NCBI RefSeq assembly: GCF_016859285.1 | Contig: NC_053422.1 | Coordinates: 14,620,501 to 14,684,500, forward strand | DNA: 64,000 nucleotides | Direction of reading: 5' to 3' | Source of the DNA: Xiphias gladius | Taxonomy: Eukaryota; Chordata; Actinopteri; Istiophoriformes; Xiphiidae | Shown: positions 11,864-26,435 of the stretch, in pieces | How positions within the stretch are numbered: the first letter of the stretch is position 1 | How the letters are laid out: each line of letters starts with the position of its first letter | Translations under genes and position numbers: made by a program | Notes under the pieces: generated by a model | Told to the model about the DNA's origin: nothing | What the model saw: only the letters and a program-made list of their open reading frames with translations | The model's database searches: none

Positions 11864-14800
11864 GATAAAATCTTTGTTCCCATGTTTCGTACACACTGTA
11901 ACTGATAGCTGGAACATTAGCGATATCACATGCAGGCAGTCACACAAAACACGCTAATTACCAGACACACACATAAACGTGGTTTCATTAAAGCACTTAT
12001 GAGGACACAAAATCTCAGCTACTTTGACCCAATGGAAACCAGTTCGTATTTCTATTTAAAGCCCATATCGGTGGTTTTGCATGTTGTAACCCATTAAGTA
12101 CAATTTGTGTACATGAGTTCTGACCATTTTCCAGAGTTTGGATTAATTTTCTACCTTCCAGGCAGCCATTTCTTTCCAGTCACATCACTTTGGTATTAAG
12201 GTACTAACAATGGTTGTCAAGGTGCTGGAAAGTAATCCATTAAAGTGAAAAAAAAAAATTTCACATTATCATTACAAGCAGGAACTGTTTTAAAAACTTG
12301 GGAAACTTGGACACTGGAGTGTTGACAGTTGACTGTTGTACATCCTCAGCCTTTTTCCATGGAGGGTATTTTGACATGTCACAGTAGGAACAGCGCAGGT
12401 GTGAATAATAAACTTCATGATGGCTGAATTCCTTTTAGCGGCTTGAGTTTCAGGGTTCTGGTGCTGTTCATGCTGGCTCACACTGTCATGACTTACTGGG
12501 ACACTTGTTATTAACTACACAAGTGCTTTTCCTACTATGACAAGTCAAAACAACTGCTGTTGAAACAGGCCTATTATTCATGAGCTGTGCCGCTGAAAAA
12601 CCAAAACCATGAGGCAAGCCAGAAACAATCATGTGAAAACGATCACAAAAAATGTGAATTTTTGTTGCTCCTTGCTTTTTGTATTAGGCAACAATAATGT
12701 AACTTTGAGAAAAACATAAAGGTGACCCAATGGTAAATTTGTTCACCTTTATGGTGCCTCTGTACCACTGTTATTGTACCTGATTAGACCTCATCCCAGG
12801 ACTATGTGGAGGTATACAGAATGATTGATACCTCTGTCACTCTCAAGTTCTCTGCTTCTAGACAACATACAACTTTATCAGTCTCATTCTGCCACATTTA
12901 TGTCATGTGGGAGTTACTATAATTACCAGTCTTAAACTTGTACAGGGTTTTTTGTCGATTCTATTACAAGTGGGAATCTCAGATTTTTCAGAACGCTCCA
13001 ATATTTAGTTCCTATATAAGTCTCTAAGAAGAAAAATAAATGTAGATGTCTCATATCAGCCAAAGTCAACTGTTCAAGGTAACTAAAAAATAAATACATA
13101 ATAATATTTATATAGTGCTAGATTATCAGTGCACAGTATTTTAAACCCTCAAAGGACCAATTCTGAAATCACACAACCATCTTTAATTGTCTGATCTGAA
13201 TGCTCAAATTCATAGACATGGGAATCTACAAATCCATCTCTTTGAAAATGCATACCTTTTGATCGGTCTGGAAGTCAAAGTGCCAAAGTATTTCGCATTT
13301 GCATAATCATTCATCAGTTGACTTCCTACAGCCATGATAATGGGATGTCTACCGGAGCACGGCCACTCTGTCATCATAATCCAGTTAACCATATATTGCA
13401 CACAGCTCCATATGTGTATGTAGTGGATCCACTCCGTGCAAACACACAAACACACACTCTACACCCTCCACACACTCCTTGGGGTCACAGCAACCACGCA
13501 ACATCTGCATCTGTTTCCCAACAGCTGCATCATCATATTGTATATCATTTGAGGGGATTAAGTTTGTTTAGATTAGCCTCCTCACCAGCCCCTCTGTCAT
13601 CTAACAGCGTGAGTTTTTGCCTCCAGGCAGCATAGGCAGAGACAGTGTGCCCCGGTGAAGTGGATGATTCCCCGGCTGCATTAATGTTATCATAAATTCA
13701 TATCACTAGGGGACATTTGTGTCTTGGACTGACAGTATGAGATTGGGCTTCCTAGATTCCTGACTGGTAGCCTGTCACAGCTGGTCATTGTCCTGATCTT
13801 GTGGGATAGAATCAGTACGAGGGACCTCCCGGATGCGTAGTGATGAATGCATCTCATCATCTATCTTTATCTCTGTCTAATCGTCCTGTTGCTGCTCTCT
13901 GGTACTCACCATCGTCGATTGCCTTCAGTCCTTATTCGTACTCTAAGTCTCACTGCTTGTCCTTTTGTTCCATTCTTTTGCTTTTCCGTCCTTTTCACCT
14001 CCTTTTATCTCCTCTCAGTACTCCTCTTCCTACTTATTACTTTTTCTTCTCGAGTCCTCTACATACCCTCTCGCTCTTCTCTCATCTCTCTTAAACCAAA
14101 CAGGCACATAGACCCTGCTGAGCTCCCAGCGGGTGGGAGAAAAATCTTGGAGAAATTGTAGCAATCTTATCATGGCTAAACTCAATTAAATGTTCTGACG
14201 GAGCCCATAGCCTCAGAGCATGTCCCCAAACTGCCTCTGAGTGTCCAATGCCACTCTGCCTGATTTGGCTCTCTGTAATGTTTAAGAGGAAGGTGGGTTT
14301 CTGTGAAAGCCCGAGGTTTGCCCCCAAATCTTTTAGGAAGTCAGCAAATTCAATGAGTGAGTATGTTCTCAGTTTCAGGATTTGGTATACAGCATGCACG
14401 CTGTCCTTATCGGAATTGGCCTGAGTACTCGTACTGAAAACTGGCTGCATAACTTTTCATGATGTGGAAAATCCAACTCAGAGCACAATTATTTCAACCA
14501 TACGAATACAAGTATGTAGGTTGATCAAATTTTAAAATGTCCTTACAGGGCTCAGGGTGTGCAGGATGGCGTGTACATGCATGGCTGCTCTGTCTCTATG
14601 GCAGCTCTTCTCCACAAAAAAGCCTCTCATGTCATCTGTACCGCAGGCCAAGAAGATTCAGCACTGCACATAATCCATAGGCAACAACAATCTGACAGGC
14701 TTGGACCCCATGCACATGAGCAGCAGAAGAAATATGACAGCGCCACACAATCCAGCATGTTCCCGTGGCACATACACGCTCCCTGCCCAGAGACAAGCGA

Positions 14801-17800
14801 AGAAGATCGAGAGGAGGAGACTCTGAGGGGAGAGCAGTTGGTGATGAGGATGAAGGTTGAAGTGAATGAATATCATAATTTAAATCCATAAAAGCCTAAC
14901 TGAAATTAATTTACAGAAGAAAAAAGACTTTTAAAGTGTAGTTTTATTATAGATATAAACATGTTTGAATGGCAAGCCTTTTCCGTTTGTTTTCCAAAAA
15001 TAAATAAATAAAAGCAAACTGATGCAAATGAGTGATCCCTACACAAAAACACAAATTGGTGACAATGATTTTGTTGAAAGTCTCCATCACACATGACTCT
15101 ATCCGACCACCTTTGGACTTTTATGCAGAGCGAACTTTGAAGAGTCCACTTAAAACAAGAGCTGCAAAGCAAGTTTAGGGGAGCAGAACGAAAAGAGTTC
15201 ACAGACCTATCACTAAACCTATCACAGACTTTTTTAAAAGGACTTACTATATTGTAATTCTCCTAATCCCTCCAGTAGAACGGAGGGATGTACAAGATAA
15301 TAAGCTGATAAAAGTTTGTTTTGGTTCATCAGATCAGGACAGCTCTCACTTGAGTAGAGGTCCACCAGAGTTACAAAACTCTTTGTGTATGCTGTTTGTG
15401 GCAGTGTGCAGTGTGTGGTGGGGGCTATCGATGCACATAGTTGGTTTGAGATGCAGGTGTGGCCTTACATTTTCTATTTCCAGGTGCACTCACATGAACA
15501 TGAGCACTCATGAATAATAAAGTGTTCCATACTGTGTGTCTCTTCTCCTGGAATGAGTCTTGTCCCTCTAAGCACTAGACAGTTGGCTTAAATAGCAGTG
15601 AACCATAGTATAGGTGGATCTGTCTCCATTACTGGGGTGGTTACTCACTCATAGTTAATTGAATTAAATAGAAGATGAGTGGATTCAAATGGCTCCAAAA
15701 CATTTTCATCTTCTATTTTCAATGCTTGGATTGTAAATGAGCAACAGATGGTCAACACTCAAGATGCTTCAGGAAAGGAAGACGATCTTCAGATGAGTAC
15801 AGAGCATTTCTGACAGTGCTGACCTCCAAAACCAAAGAATAGGAACTGACTAAACAGTTTGGTGTTTATGTGCGAATTTTTTTTTTTTTTTGCAGACTAA
15901 AGTAACTGAAGCGGCTGCAAGTTTCAACAGAACTCCAATCAACAAAGTGATTACCCTCAACAGTTTGAATTAAGGTTACATATTGTCCATCGTGTCAGTA
16001 GCCAGTCCTCTTAAAATTAATGCAACAGCAGGTGAATGAAACACAAGTCTAGAAGCACAGAACTGGCCTAGTTAAAACCTCCGACCTCCTGTTATCCAAG
16101 CCATATGCAAGCAGATCAGTACAGCTCCTATAGGCTGAAGCTAGCTTGCACCGCAGCGTAAAAAACGAGATGTGAAGTAATTATCTGGGGCAGAACATAC
16201 AGCGTGTTACAGAACACATGAGCCCCATGGAATAGGTCAAAGCTGGAGCATGAAAAGGTTGCTACTGCAGTCCAAAAGCAGCAGGCCAGAGTTACGGTGG
16301 TTTGCTTTCAGGGGTTTTACGATACCAGGAAGGTTGATGATCTATAATGAGGCTATCCCTTTGATCTCATATTTACTGCACGCAGTACGACAGTTCAGTA
16401 TTTAGGGTCAGATAAAGACCTGGTCAAACCAGCATTTAAAATGTCAAAATGTGGCAGTGAAATCACTTCATCCTGATGAAACTGCAGCGTTCAGTGGATT
16501 CACTAGCAGTGATGAAATAAATCCACAAAAAGCCGACAATGAGAGTATGCGCCACTGACTGACAGCGCTGACCTCCGAGGCAGCGCAGAGCCAGAGCTAT
16601 CATAGCTTATTAGCTGTGTTGCATCATTATTTAACCTCTTCAGCCAAAGTATAAACCACTCCACAAAAGAGGAATGGTTTACAGACACTTACAGAGGATT
16701 GTACAAATGTGTCTTCTGAATAAACTGGGTGAACGTACGGTCCTTAGCGACCAAGCTAACAGACTGCTTACTGACAGCTGGCAATCGGTTAGCGGGCTGT
16801 TAGCGCAGCAAGCTTTGTTTCCCCTCTTCAGTAAAACTCTTTAATGAATCAAATGAGGCACAATGTTGAGAGAAAAAAAATGCCCAGGGGGAGCAAATGG
16901 CACGGTACAGAAAAAATAGAAGGAAACTTCGAGACTAACTAGCACTACTATGTTGATGGCTAACTAGTGTGTTAGCGGTTAGCCTAGTGAGTAGTCCTTA
17001 TACCTCACCAAGCCTCTCACAAGGATGAACAGATAAACTTTAGGCTGATAAAAAAAACTTCCATATAGAGAGTATAGTAAATAATAAAATAATCGATTAC
17101 TCAACACAATCTAAATTTACTTTAACTACTTTATATCTAAGCATATATTTAAACTACCACTTTATTTTCCACAGAGGAACAACTGACAAAAATTGTACAA
17201 TTTAGAAAAAAATGAAACAACAGCAGCAGAGATGGAACTCTAACCCTCGAAGGAACCGAAGGAAAATTAGTTCTCTTTTTGCCAGCAAATCAAACGTAAG
17301 TCAGTGAACAGACAGCAAGGAGACAACAGACTCCCAAAAAATGTTCGACTTATGTTTGTGTGTTTGAATGTTGCATTAAGGTTAAGACTGAGAGGTGTGC
17401 ACCCTGTAGGCCTGCAGTGTTATGTCACCATGACGCATGTTGACCTCAGCACACTTGACTCAGGGCGCTGTGTTGCGTGGCCGGCAGCCTGCACCTCGAC
17501 ACGCGCATAAACACAAACATGTGCACGCTCAGACTGATGCACCATTCACACACATATACAGGCGAGGGTGTGTTCATTAACAGACACACACAAAAAGCAG
17601 AAATTCCGTTTTTTTTTCCTTTCCTGATGGTGATGCTAGCACTTGATACTCTGGATAGGACACAGTCTCACAAGCACAAGTGTATTTTGGAAAAAGGATG
17701 TTATTGATATGTTGAAGTACTTTATGAGCTAAATTTGATGGTAAAAAAAAGAAAAAAAAAAAGAATGTTTCTGTAAAAAAAGATGGAAATCCTCAAGTGC

Positions 17801-18261
17801 CAACTTGGTGCAAAAAAGGGTACAAGTGTACTCACTAGCTTTTCTTTTCAGATCGTTGATTTTTAAAATCGTTATCTTCAGCGCAAATGACACATAACAT
17901 ACAACATTATTCGGTGAATTGCTTGTTGATATTTCATTAGGCGGAGATGCATTTCTCAGTCTTTTGACATGCATCAATGACGGTCACGCTGTCCTCCAAG
18001 AATTTCGTAGCTTAGCATAGCTTTCGTTTCTCCTCCACGCACCGTGCATGGATATGGAGTACAGACAGTATTTCAGTATACTGCCTTGTGCGTTGTAGGA
18101 AGAGACTGCAGCTCCAACTCTCACCCTCGAGTGTTTACATTGTAGATATATTCTGCTCGTGTTATGCATAAACAAACAATTTGTACTCAGCACTGATCTG
18201 CTTAGGACCAATATGACATATTCCTGTATCATCTATTGTATTATTATAATTTACAGTGGGG

Positions 18262-18400
18262 ATCCTGGTAGCCATGGGGAATAAGGCATATACTGTAACC
18301 ACAATGTTCCGGGTTTGAATCTGGCCCGGGCAAGTTCGTTACATGTCATCCCCACTCCCCCCACATTTCCTGTCCTATGGCTACTATCAATAAAGGCAAG
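18262..18400 (+). repeat. tRNA-derived SINE copy
   Basis: A degraded tRNA-like head with a B-box-like segment (GGGTTTGAATCTGG) is followed by a body resembling the fish SINE core 'CATGTCATCCCCACTC', 'TTTCCTGTC' and a tail 'CTATCAATAAAGGCAA'. This layout matches a tRNA-derived SINE common in percomorph fish. A shorter piece of the same body is at 23856-23930. Confidence 0.6.
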
Positions 18401-19954
18401 GGAACAGCAGAATTTACTGAGAGTGACAATGACAATTAAGCAGTGTGGGACTTTCCATTACTTTTTTAAATTATTCAGCTGTCAAAGGACCAGCACTGTT
18501 AAATGGTACATTCTGCTCGGGTAGCAGCTGGAGTTGTGTATTAAGGGAGAGGTTTTTAATTTTACATTTAATAATGTTTTCCTATTAATTTCATAGCGTG
18601 TGCCGCTGTGGCCAGTTAACACAGCCTGTTTCAATATATGATCTACAAAATGTTTCTCTTATACTTCGTTTTGAGCTAAATGAACTGAAGGCTGTCCTTT
18701 GTCAGCTCCTCTTTTGGCACTGATCAGCCTTGTAGTGGTAGCAGTTGGGGTTAATTTAAGGAAATTAAAGTACTGAATTTGAGGGTTCATTTTTTACTAT
18801 TCATGGGTATAAACTTGATTAATTGCTTCATAGTTTGCTAGAATTATTCTTCTCCAGATTTTTCTCCTTTTCCATTTTCTCCAATTGTAATACGAAATTC
18901 TGTATAGAGTGTACACTGGATGATTGTTTCTGGTTAAAACAATAAAAACGGTTCCCAATTTTTTTTTTAAAAACATCATCTCTTTTTAATCATCTTCAGA
19001 TTAGTATGTCAAATCTTATTTTCATCTTCATTGCACTAGAGGCTGATAGAATAGCCCAAGCAACAAAGGGAAATGTCTATTTGCTTATGTTGTAGACAGA
19101 TTCTTATTTATCAATGGATTTGTTACCAAAGATATGGAATAATTTGGGTCTTTTGCTTCTTTTTATGTTACCGCTCATCCATAAAAACATCTCACACTGT
19201 AATTTTGGATGTGCATTTTGCGTCTTTTCTGCATCGCACATACAAAATAGCTGTATGTCTTGCTCCCTCTGTCCCACCAAAACAACCAGGACCTCATAGA
19301 TCTCTGTTAAGGCACAAACTGAACCCAACATCACAGTCCAGGGTGACTTACGTGACTCATATTGGCCCATTTGCCTCTTTGACCTGTTTGCCAACTCTCC
19401 TTGAGACAGAAACCAATAATATTCCATTTTCATGACTTCACCTCCAAACTATAACTTAAAAACTGCAATAAATTATATTCCTATGACATGATCTGACATA
19501 TTGGGTTTATGCGCAGGCATAAACCCCAGGACAGAAAAATGACCCCCAGACAAATCATCAAGCCAGCTGGCATCAGATGCACCTTTGCACCTTTCTCTTA
19601 AATAATATCAAATCAGTGAGAAAACTGATGTAACACCATAACCACGGAGGCTTTAAAGGGATAACCAAAGGGACAGGAAGGAGGACAACAAGGTGGCAAA
19701 TACGGCTGATGTCGCTCAAATCAAAATATAATTCTAGTAGTAGAACATGTAAATCACATTCAGCAGCACTAAAAGTATATTTTATGTGAGTGAGTGCATG
19801 TTTTTTTCCATTTGTTTTAAGTGTGCGCATGCATGCATTCATAGAGGCATGTTTGCATATACTTAGAGAAGACAGTTTTGCAGAGGGATGTCCTTTCTGT
19901 GAGTTCTCATAACTAGAAAGGACTGATCTTAAATTTAAGAACTAGAATTAGGAT

Positions 19955-20002
19955 TAAGTTAAGTTAAGTTAAGTTAAGTTAAATTAAGTTAAGTTAAATT
20001 AA
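19955..20002. repeat. AGTTA pentanucleotide tandem repeat
   Basis: About nine copies of a 5-base unit (AGTTA/AATTA) in a row. Confidence 0.9.
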
Positions 20003-20883
20003 AAACTGGGTTAGGGTTTGGGTTTAAACCATAAGGTTTACCTTTAGAAAAATGAACGGATGACATTTTCTCTGTGGCAGGGGCTTAGAAGACCCCAGAA
20101 ATGAATATAATTCATAACCACAATGCTGCGACTACATTTTCAGACAATACTATTAACAATTTTAACCAACCTTTGCAGTTTACACCAGAATATTTTGGGT
20201 TTTTTTGGGTCATTTAATGAAAAATTCACAGTTTTACATCATCATAGTATGTACATTTATATATAATTATTAGAAAGATATATATGACCAAATGCCAACA
20301 GGAGAACTGTTGGCTTTCATAACCCGTTTTCAGAATAAATCAAGCTCAAATTACTTAATTGATTACTTTATTTTACCTATACTGTAACAGTTAAATACGG
20401 GGAGTTTTACTTTAATTTCAAATTATTATAATGTAGCAGATTTGATTTTTTTTTTTGTAAGTGGCATGATTTTATAGGGTCTGTTGTCTCGTATTAATAT
20501 ATATGTTGTGATTTATAAAAGCCAACTAACAATACAGACAGCGTTTACTTTGACTTCGTGAACTTTGCTCCTCTCTACAAGGCTCACACTAGCTCCCTGG
20601 AGAGGGAATTATCCAGCAGACTGGGAAGACGACCAGAGGGTCCTGCCATCCATGTTCACTGTGGTTGTGTACACAGGGTGTACACTGTGTACATATCAAA
20701 AACGCATGTGATGCACTCTGCCTTCAAGCTCGCCTCTCCTCACCGACTAAATGTGTCAAATGGAAACCCCCTCACCTGACTTTACTGCTCCCACTGAGCC
20801 CCCAGTACGGCACAACACACACATCCAAGTTCTGTCTGTCTCTCTGTTTCTGTCTTGTCCCTTTCTCTTCCTCATTATGTCTG

Positions 20884-20884
<1 letters not shown>

Positions 20885-20952
<68 letters not shown>

Positions 20953-20964
20953 CACACACACATG
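20885..20964. repeat. compound (CT)n(CA)n microsatellite
   Basis: A CT run to about 20907 passes directly into a CA run, with one CG interruption near 20945. Confidence 0.95.
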
Positions 20965-21375
20965 CACACACGTACACACGCACCTCATGTACCATGAGTA
21001 ACGGCGATGGCCTTTGACAGCTCAGAACTTGATGACATGGCTGGCAGCCACCCAGCATGCGGAGGGGAAAATCCCTATGAAAAAAATATTACACACACAC
21101 TTCACTGCTGAAGCTGCTGACATGTTCACATTTAACCCTCACACTGCTGAGTGTGCAGAGTGAAAGATATAACAGAAGAAGAAAGAGTGCGAAAGGAAGA
21201 TACAGTGCGTGCAAGTGTGCACATGCGTGTGTGAGCATGTGTGTGAGTGTAAGTGAAGCAGGCAGAGCTCAGTGCCCACATTTTCTTTTTATATACAAGC
21301 AGGATGGAGAAACCATGTACCCTGTCAGCTTGGGTCAATCCGCACAACAGATACACACAATACACACAACACACA

Positions 21376-21401
21376 ACACACACACACACACACACACACA
21401 C
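21376..21401. repeat. (CA)n microsatellite
   Basis: A short CA run following degenerate ACACAA repeats. Confidence 0.9.
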
Positions 21402-23087
21402 TCTCGCATTTACAAGTGTAGGCTGCCAGGAGGAGAGGAGCAGAGATGGCAGAGGTGTAAGAGCCTCTCCTCTCTGTGCTCATCTTAATTTGGGGTTTAA
21501 GGCACATGTATGAGCAAGATTTTGTGACATCAAAACTAGTCTGGAAACCTGTCATGGTCCAATATGCAACTTACACAAGTGTAATGTGGAAACTTGAAAG
21601 CTCCAATGCGCAGTGGACTGTACACAGTACACTGTGAAGTAGGAGACATCTTGTGTCAAACAGACACATATTTGTAGATTCTGGATTTTTCAGTGACAGA
21701 GAAGGATTAGATGTAATTTTAAGAATTGTGAACAATGTCAATTAAGTATTACAACCTATTCAACCTATTTCTACAGCTTCTATTGAAAATGAAAGATTCT
21801 CAACCACACTTTTAAAAAATATATTGTTTGCAGTAGGCTAACAAAAATATAAATTCTGGCGATTCCTCTTAAATGTTCTTCTTCTCCACCCTCTCTCTGA
21901 CCTGCAACTGGCAGACTTGAATAAAGTTCCTCTTCTTCACAGCTACTGTAGGACAAGCTGCCTGGAACATGTCACCAGTCCCAGCACAGCCTGAGGACAG
22001 GACAGCCTGTCGTGCATGAGTGACCAGAGTGCAATTAACCAACCAAGGAGGAGGACGTACAAACCAGAATTTTTTAGCAGTGGAAGTCCTCTTGGGCAGC
22101 TACAGCATCACTGTAAGGAAATGTTATTTGGGTTTGTGAAAAAATTAGGGGTCAGCTGTGAACACGGTGTTGTTAAGATTCTTTATCAAACTAACTGTGA
22201 AACTGTATATGACAGGGTTGGACTGCAACAGTATCTGGTGATACCTCGTGTCAAAATTGTTAAAATTCAATGGTATTTTGAAGTAAACAAACAAACAAAC
22301 AAAAAAACACTGCAACTTATATTTAGCACTTTGCTGTCCGTCCCACTGTGAGTGTTTTGAATGTTGGAACAAAAGGAATTTTGCAACATCAAGATGGGCT
22401 CGCCTGCCATCAAAAATTGGGCAAATTCAAGCCTCATAAACTCCTGCTTAGGACGTGGGAGAAAGCAATAGAAGACAAATACTGTTTGTTCCCTGAGTGG
22501 AGTAACTGGGAAGATAGTTTTAGGCAGAAAATCCCCATCGCTTCCACTTCAGCGCGTCGCAGCGGAAGCGGGTTAAAGGAGTGGATGGCGATCACTTTAG
22601 AGGCAAAGAGGGAGAAGAGGAGGGTGGAGGAGAAGATGCACAGCGGAGAACTGAGAGGGAGAAAAAATTTTAAAAAACAGGACAGTGTGTGAAGAAGGCA
22701 AGAGGAGGAGAGGAGCAGTCACTTTAGGAAAGTATTGAAGTGGTAGAGGAAAAGGAAAGATGTGAAGATTTGAAAGTTGAAAAACAAAAAAGGAGGGTGG
22801 TAACAGTTGGATAGAGTGAAGGAAAAAGACGGGAGGACAGTGAGTCATCAGGCCCAGGCCAAAAGGCTTCTCATTTAATTAAATATGAACTCAAACAACA
22901 TACTGTATGCATCATCTCTGTCTGTCAAAGAGATGCAATTATCTGACTTTTTTTAGGTTTCAGATGGCATAAACCCACGTCACCCTGTGTGGTACTTTTT
23001 TGCCGTTTACAAGCCAAATGCAAAAAATAAGTGGCAGTCAGACCTTGGACTTAAAGGAGTCAAAGTTACACCTGCAGAAATTTTTTG

Positions 23088-23565
23088 TAGCCTTCCCCAG
23101 ATCTGTGCCTCGACAAAATCCTGTCTCTGAACTCTGCAGGCAGTTCCTTCTACCTCATGGCCTGGTTTTTGCTCTGGTATGTAATGTCAGCTGTGAAACC
23201 TTATGTAGACAGATGTGTGCTTTTCCAAATCGTGTCCAATCAATCAATCAACAGTTGGACTCCAATCAAGGTGTAGAAACATCTCAAAGATGATCAAGAG
23301 AAACGGGAGGCACCGGAACTAAAATTAAAGTGTCTTGGCAAAGGGTCTGAAAACTTATGTTAATATGATAATTCAGTTTTTCCTTTTTAATACATTTGCA
23401 AAAAATTCTAAAATTCTGTTTTCGCTTTGTCATTATGGGGGATTGAGTGTAGAATGATGAGTTAAACGATGAATTAAACAATTTTACAATAAGGTTGCGA
23501 TATAACAAAATGTGAAGGGTTCTGAATACTTTCTGAATGCACTGTACTTTCTGAATGCACTGTAG
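23088..23565 (+). mobile_element. Tc1/mariner-like terminal region (non-coding remnant)
   Basis: The right end 'GAATACTTTCTGAATGCACT' resembles the terminal inverted repeat of fish Tc1-like transposons as I remember it. The internal 'TTTTCGCTTTGTCATTATGG' also matches those elements. No transposase frame survives here. The last 18 bases occur twice in perfect tandem (23529-23546 and 23547-23564). Confidence 0.6.
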
Positions 23566-23855
23566 ATATCAGTGTTACAGAAGACAGGACCAAACGTGTG
23601 CTCAGACATGATCAAGTCACTTTTTAAAGATGTGTTTGCAGTCTCTTTCAAACTGTTTAATTTTACAAGATGCATTTTGCCACTGAGGTATCTTAGTTCA
23701 TAAAACAAATCCACAGCTTGTTATAGATGGTGGCGTGAGATGCGTAAGGATGACAGGAGAAGGATAAAACAGATAATTAATATCGGCTAACAACAAAAGC
23801 AACATGGGTAATGCAAAGAGAAACTAAATGAATGAACCAAAACGTCCCCGATTTG

Positions 23856-23930
23856 TGTCCGACTGGGGACCTTTGCTGCATGTCATTCCCTCTCTCTCTG
23901 TCAACTACCACATTAAAGGTATAAAATGTC
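23856..23930 (+). repeat. SINE fragment
   Basis: Contains 'TTGCTGCATGTCATTCCC' followed by a CT-rich tract and 'ATTAAAGG'. This is the same SINE body as at 18262-18400, without the tRNA head. Confidence 0.5.
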
Positions 23931-24039
23931 CAAACAAGGAAATATTAGAAAATGTAAAAATTTTAAGAAAACTATGTGTTTATACAAGCCCATTCTTTTA
24001 CAGTGTAATTCCACCATCTTTTTCCTGCCCGTGACCTCT

Positions 24040-24345
24040 TTTAAGCACCCTAAGGCACGGACGCATTATGAGACACAGGGCCCCTGGGCACAGATATGCA
24101 TAAAAGGTCCTCCACCATTCCTACATAAGAGCAAGAACCACAAATTCAAAGAGTTGTCTTTTTGGTCAATTTGAGTCTCTTGGTGGGTTTTTTTTTTTTT
24201 TTTTTGCATCACTTTGTAGTCATTTTGAATCTCTTAATAGTGATTTGATTTGCTTCCCATTAAATCATCAAACAGAGACTCTGGCCCAAGAGCCCCCTGG
24301 GCCTGTGCCCAGTAGGCCTGTTCAGCAATCCATCCATGCCCTAAG
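24040..24345. repeat. probable dispersed repeat
   Basis: Contains the pattern 'CAGGGCCCCTGGGCACAG' near the start and 'GAGCCCCCTGGGCC' near the end, around a T-run. I associate this layout with a widespread fish repeat but cannot name the family. Confidence 0.35.
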
Positions 24346-25849
24346 GGAATTCAGGCTTGACACAAGATCCCCAAAACCAACATCTTAGGTCGGAGGTCTC
24401 AATAACCTCTTCCAGAAGTTAGAACATTTGTTATTGCAAAAACCACAGAAAAAAATAGAACTAAAAGGCCACGTTTCCATCAATCAGTAAGAACGGTTCT
24501 ATGCAAAGAAGATGGAAAATGTTGATCGGTGTCTGTGCCCTCTGTCACAAATTTCCTCCACTGAAAAACGATGACATTTGTGTTCTCTGTGCCTCAAGCA
24601 GCTCCTCTTGGTTTCAAAAACGTAGTCAATGGTGCTGTAAGGCTTAGAGGTGACATCTGCCTTTTGGGTTTCAACTGTAGATACTGTATTAGTAACTACA
24701 GCAACACAGTCTCCGGTCTGTTAATCAACAGAAGGCACAAGACAACAGGCGTGTGCTGCCAGCAAGACAAACATGTACATCGACATGGGGAAACAAAAAT
24801 CTACTACAAGGGAAGTTGGACGACCTTTCTTTCCTGTCTCTCCTCACTATGAAACACTTGTGTATTAAATTGTCCACTATGGATTTTAATTGATTAAGAT
24901 GCTTGGTTCCAATACCTTGTTTAAGTTTGTTCTCTTTGTTTCAGATTCATATACAATTGTAACCTTAATTATGGCACTTATTACCTCTTGGTTTATGTAA
25001 ATTTACCTGCTCATTTATGTCTTATTTTTAGTTGGAATAATTCCACTTTATTGTTTGGGACTGCTGCTGCAGAATTAAAGCTTATTATTATGACTGCATT
25101 AATTATTATTTGCAAGTGTTATTTCCGTGTGGGTAAAATTTAACTCGCCCCATTGGTTCAGAGTAATTTTAGCTCCTAATAACAGGTGTAACAGCAGCGT
25201 CGGGAGTTTGCTGGGAACCCCAAGAGATGTTGGGTGTGTTTATCGTCTTGCCCTGCTGGCATTGATTGAAAGAAGAAGAAAAAAAAAAAAAAAAAAAGTA
25301 GCCCACAGCCCAGAGTGACTGAAAAATGCTACACATGATAAATGTAGGGCTACACAACACAAGGTTGCCATTTAACAACTGTGTCACTCCATCAAGAGTC
25401 TACAAATCAGCACACAACCTGTATTACTGCCTGACAAGTCTCTTACGTGCTACTACACTTTGTTATGTTTAACAAACATGATAATCTACAGTGAAATATA
25501 GTTATTTACTTAAAGTCTACCTGTACACCAGTGTATGTATTAGGGAAAGCAAAACATAACTGAAGGTCCAAAACTTCGGCAGGTGTGGAGTGACGATAGT
25601 ATAAAAGAGCAGTGACACCACCTAGTGGCAGCTTGAAGCTGTTACACCTCCTGGGCAAAAATCTGAGAAGATTGAGCCACCCGAAGCAGCAGTCAGTGTC
25701 AGCTTTAATAACACCACCACTTCATCTCACACAGAGAAATCAAGCACAACCAGACCTGAATTATTTCACCAGTTCTTAATTCTCTGTTAAAAAAGAAGAG
25801 AAAAAAAATAATTACAAAATGCTAAGTTTAAAAAGTTCATATCAAGCCT

Positions 25850-25855
25850 TTTATT
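25850..25855 (-). terminator. candidate polyadenylation signal of rnf38
   Basis: TTTATT on the plus strand is AATAAA on the minus strand, about 1.0 kb downstream of the rnf38 stop codon. This is the likely 3' end, giving a 3' UTR that contains two GT repeats and an AAT/ATT-type array. Confidence 0.45.
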
Positions 25856-26090
25856 TGGTATACAGATATTCATAGATTTATACAGTATATATAGATATAT
25901 GTATATATGTAACACATGTGCCACTGCAAAGTCACAGACAAAATTATTTTTTCTAAGGAAAAAAGGAAAAGAAAAATATATAATGTGCTTAATTTCAAAG
26001 TCGTGCCATGAAGCGCTTGTAATGAAAGATGACCAAACCGGAATGATGACGTAACTGCCAGGCAGGAAAACAATCACCTATAATGGTCGA

Positions 26091-26111
26091 ATAATAATAC
26101 TAATAATAACG

Positions 26112-26176
<65 letters not shown>
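26091..26176. repeat. (AAT)n trinucleotide microsatellite
   Basis: About 85 bases of nearly pure TAA/AAT repeat in the predicted 3' UTR of rnf38. Confidence 0.97.
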
Positions 26177-26433
26177 TCTACTGAAACAAACGGATCAAAG
26201 AGGAAACTGAGAAGTATAGTGGCAGCATGGACCCTTAGTGTCAAACTAGAGAAAAGGATTAATGTCTATAACATACATTCACACAGAGTATGCATACAGA
26301 CAGACAGTGCATAAACGTACAAACAGGAAGTAAAGTCAGTCACTCATGAGAGCAAAAAAACCTCTCAGATGTCGTTACTCTTGTCTGATACACAACAGAA
26401 ACTCAGGCATGCTCCAAGACACCTAAAAGTCTC

Positions 26434-26435
<2 letters not shown>

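Larger units (their letters stand above)
9401..25840. other. large gene-poor intergenic interval
   Basis: No exon chain with matching splice phases or a recognisable domain was found on either strand. Contents are (GT)n at 9980-10094, (CA)n at 11827-11862, a (CT)n(CA)n compound at 20885-20964, (CA)n at 21376-21401, AGTTA pentamer repeats at 19955-20002, low-complexity GGTTTAGG-like sequence at about 10895-11100, SINE copies at 18262-18400 and 23856-23930, a Tc1-like terminal region at 23088-23565 and a dispersed repeat at about 24040-24345. Open frames here are short and look random or repeat-derived. Non-coding transcripts cannot be excluded. Confidence 0.55.

Noticed and set aside
22016-22692. 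Overlapping plus-strand open frames of 111-114 codons
   Set aside because: No recognisable domain; purine-rich low-complexity sequence explains the Lys/Glu/Arg-rich end.
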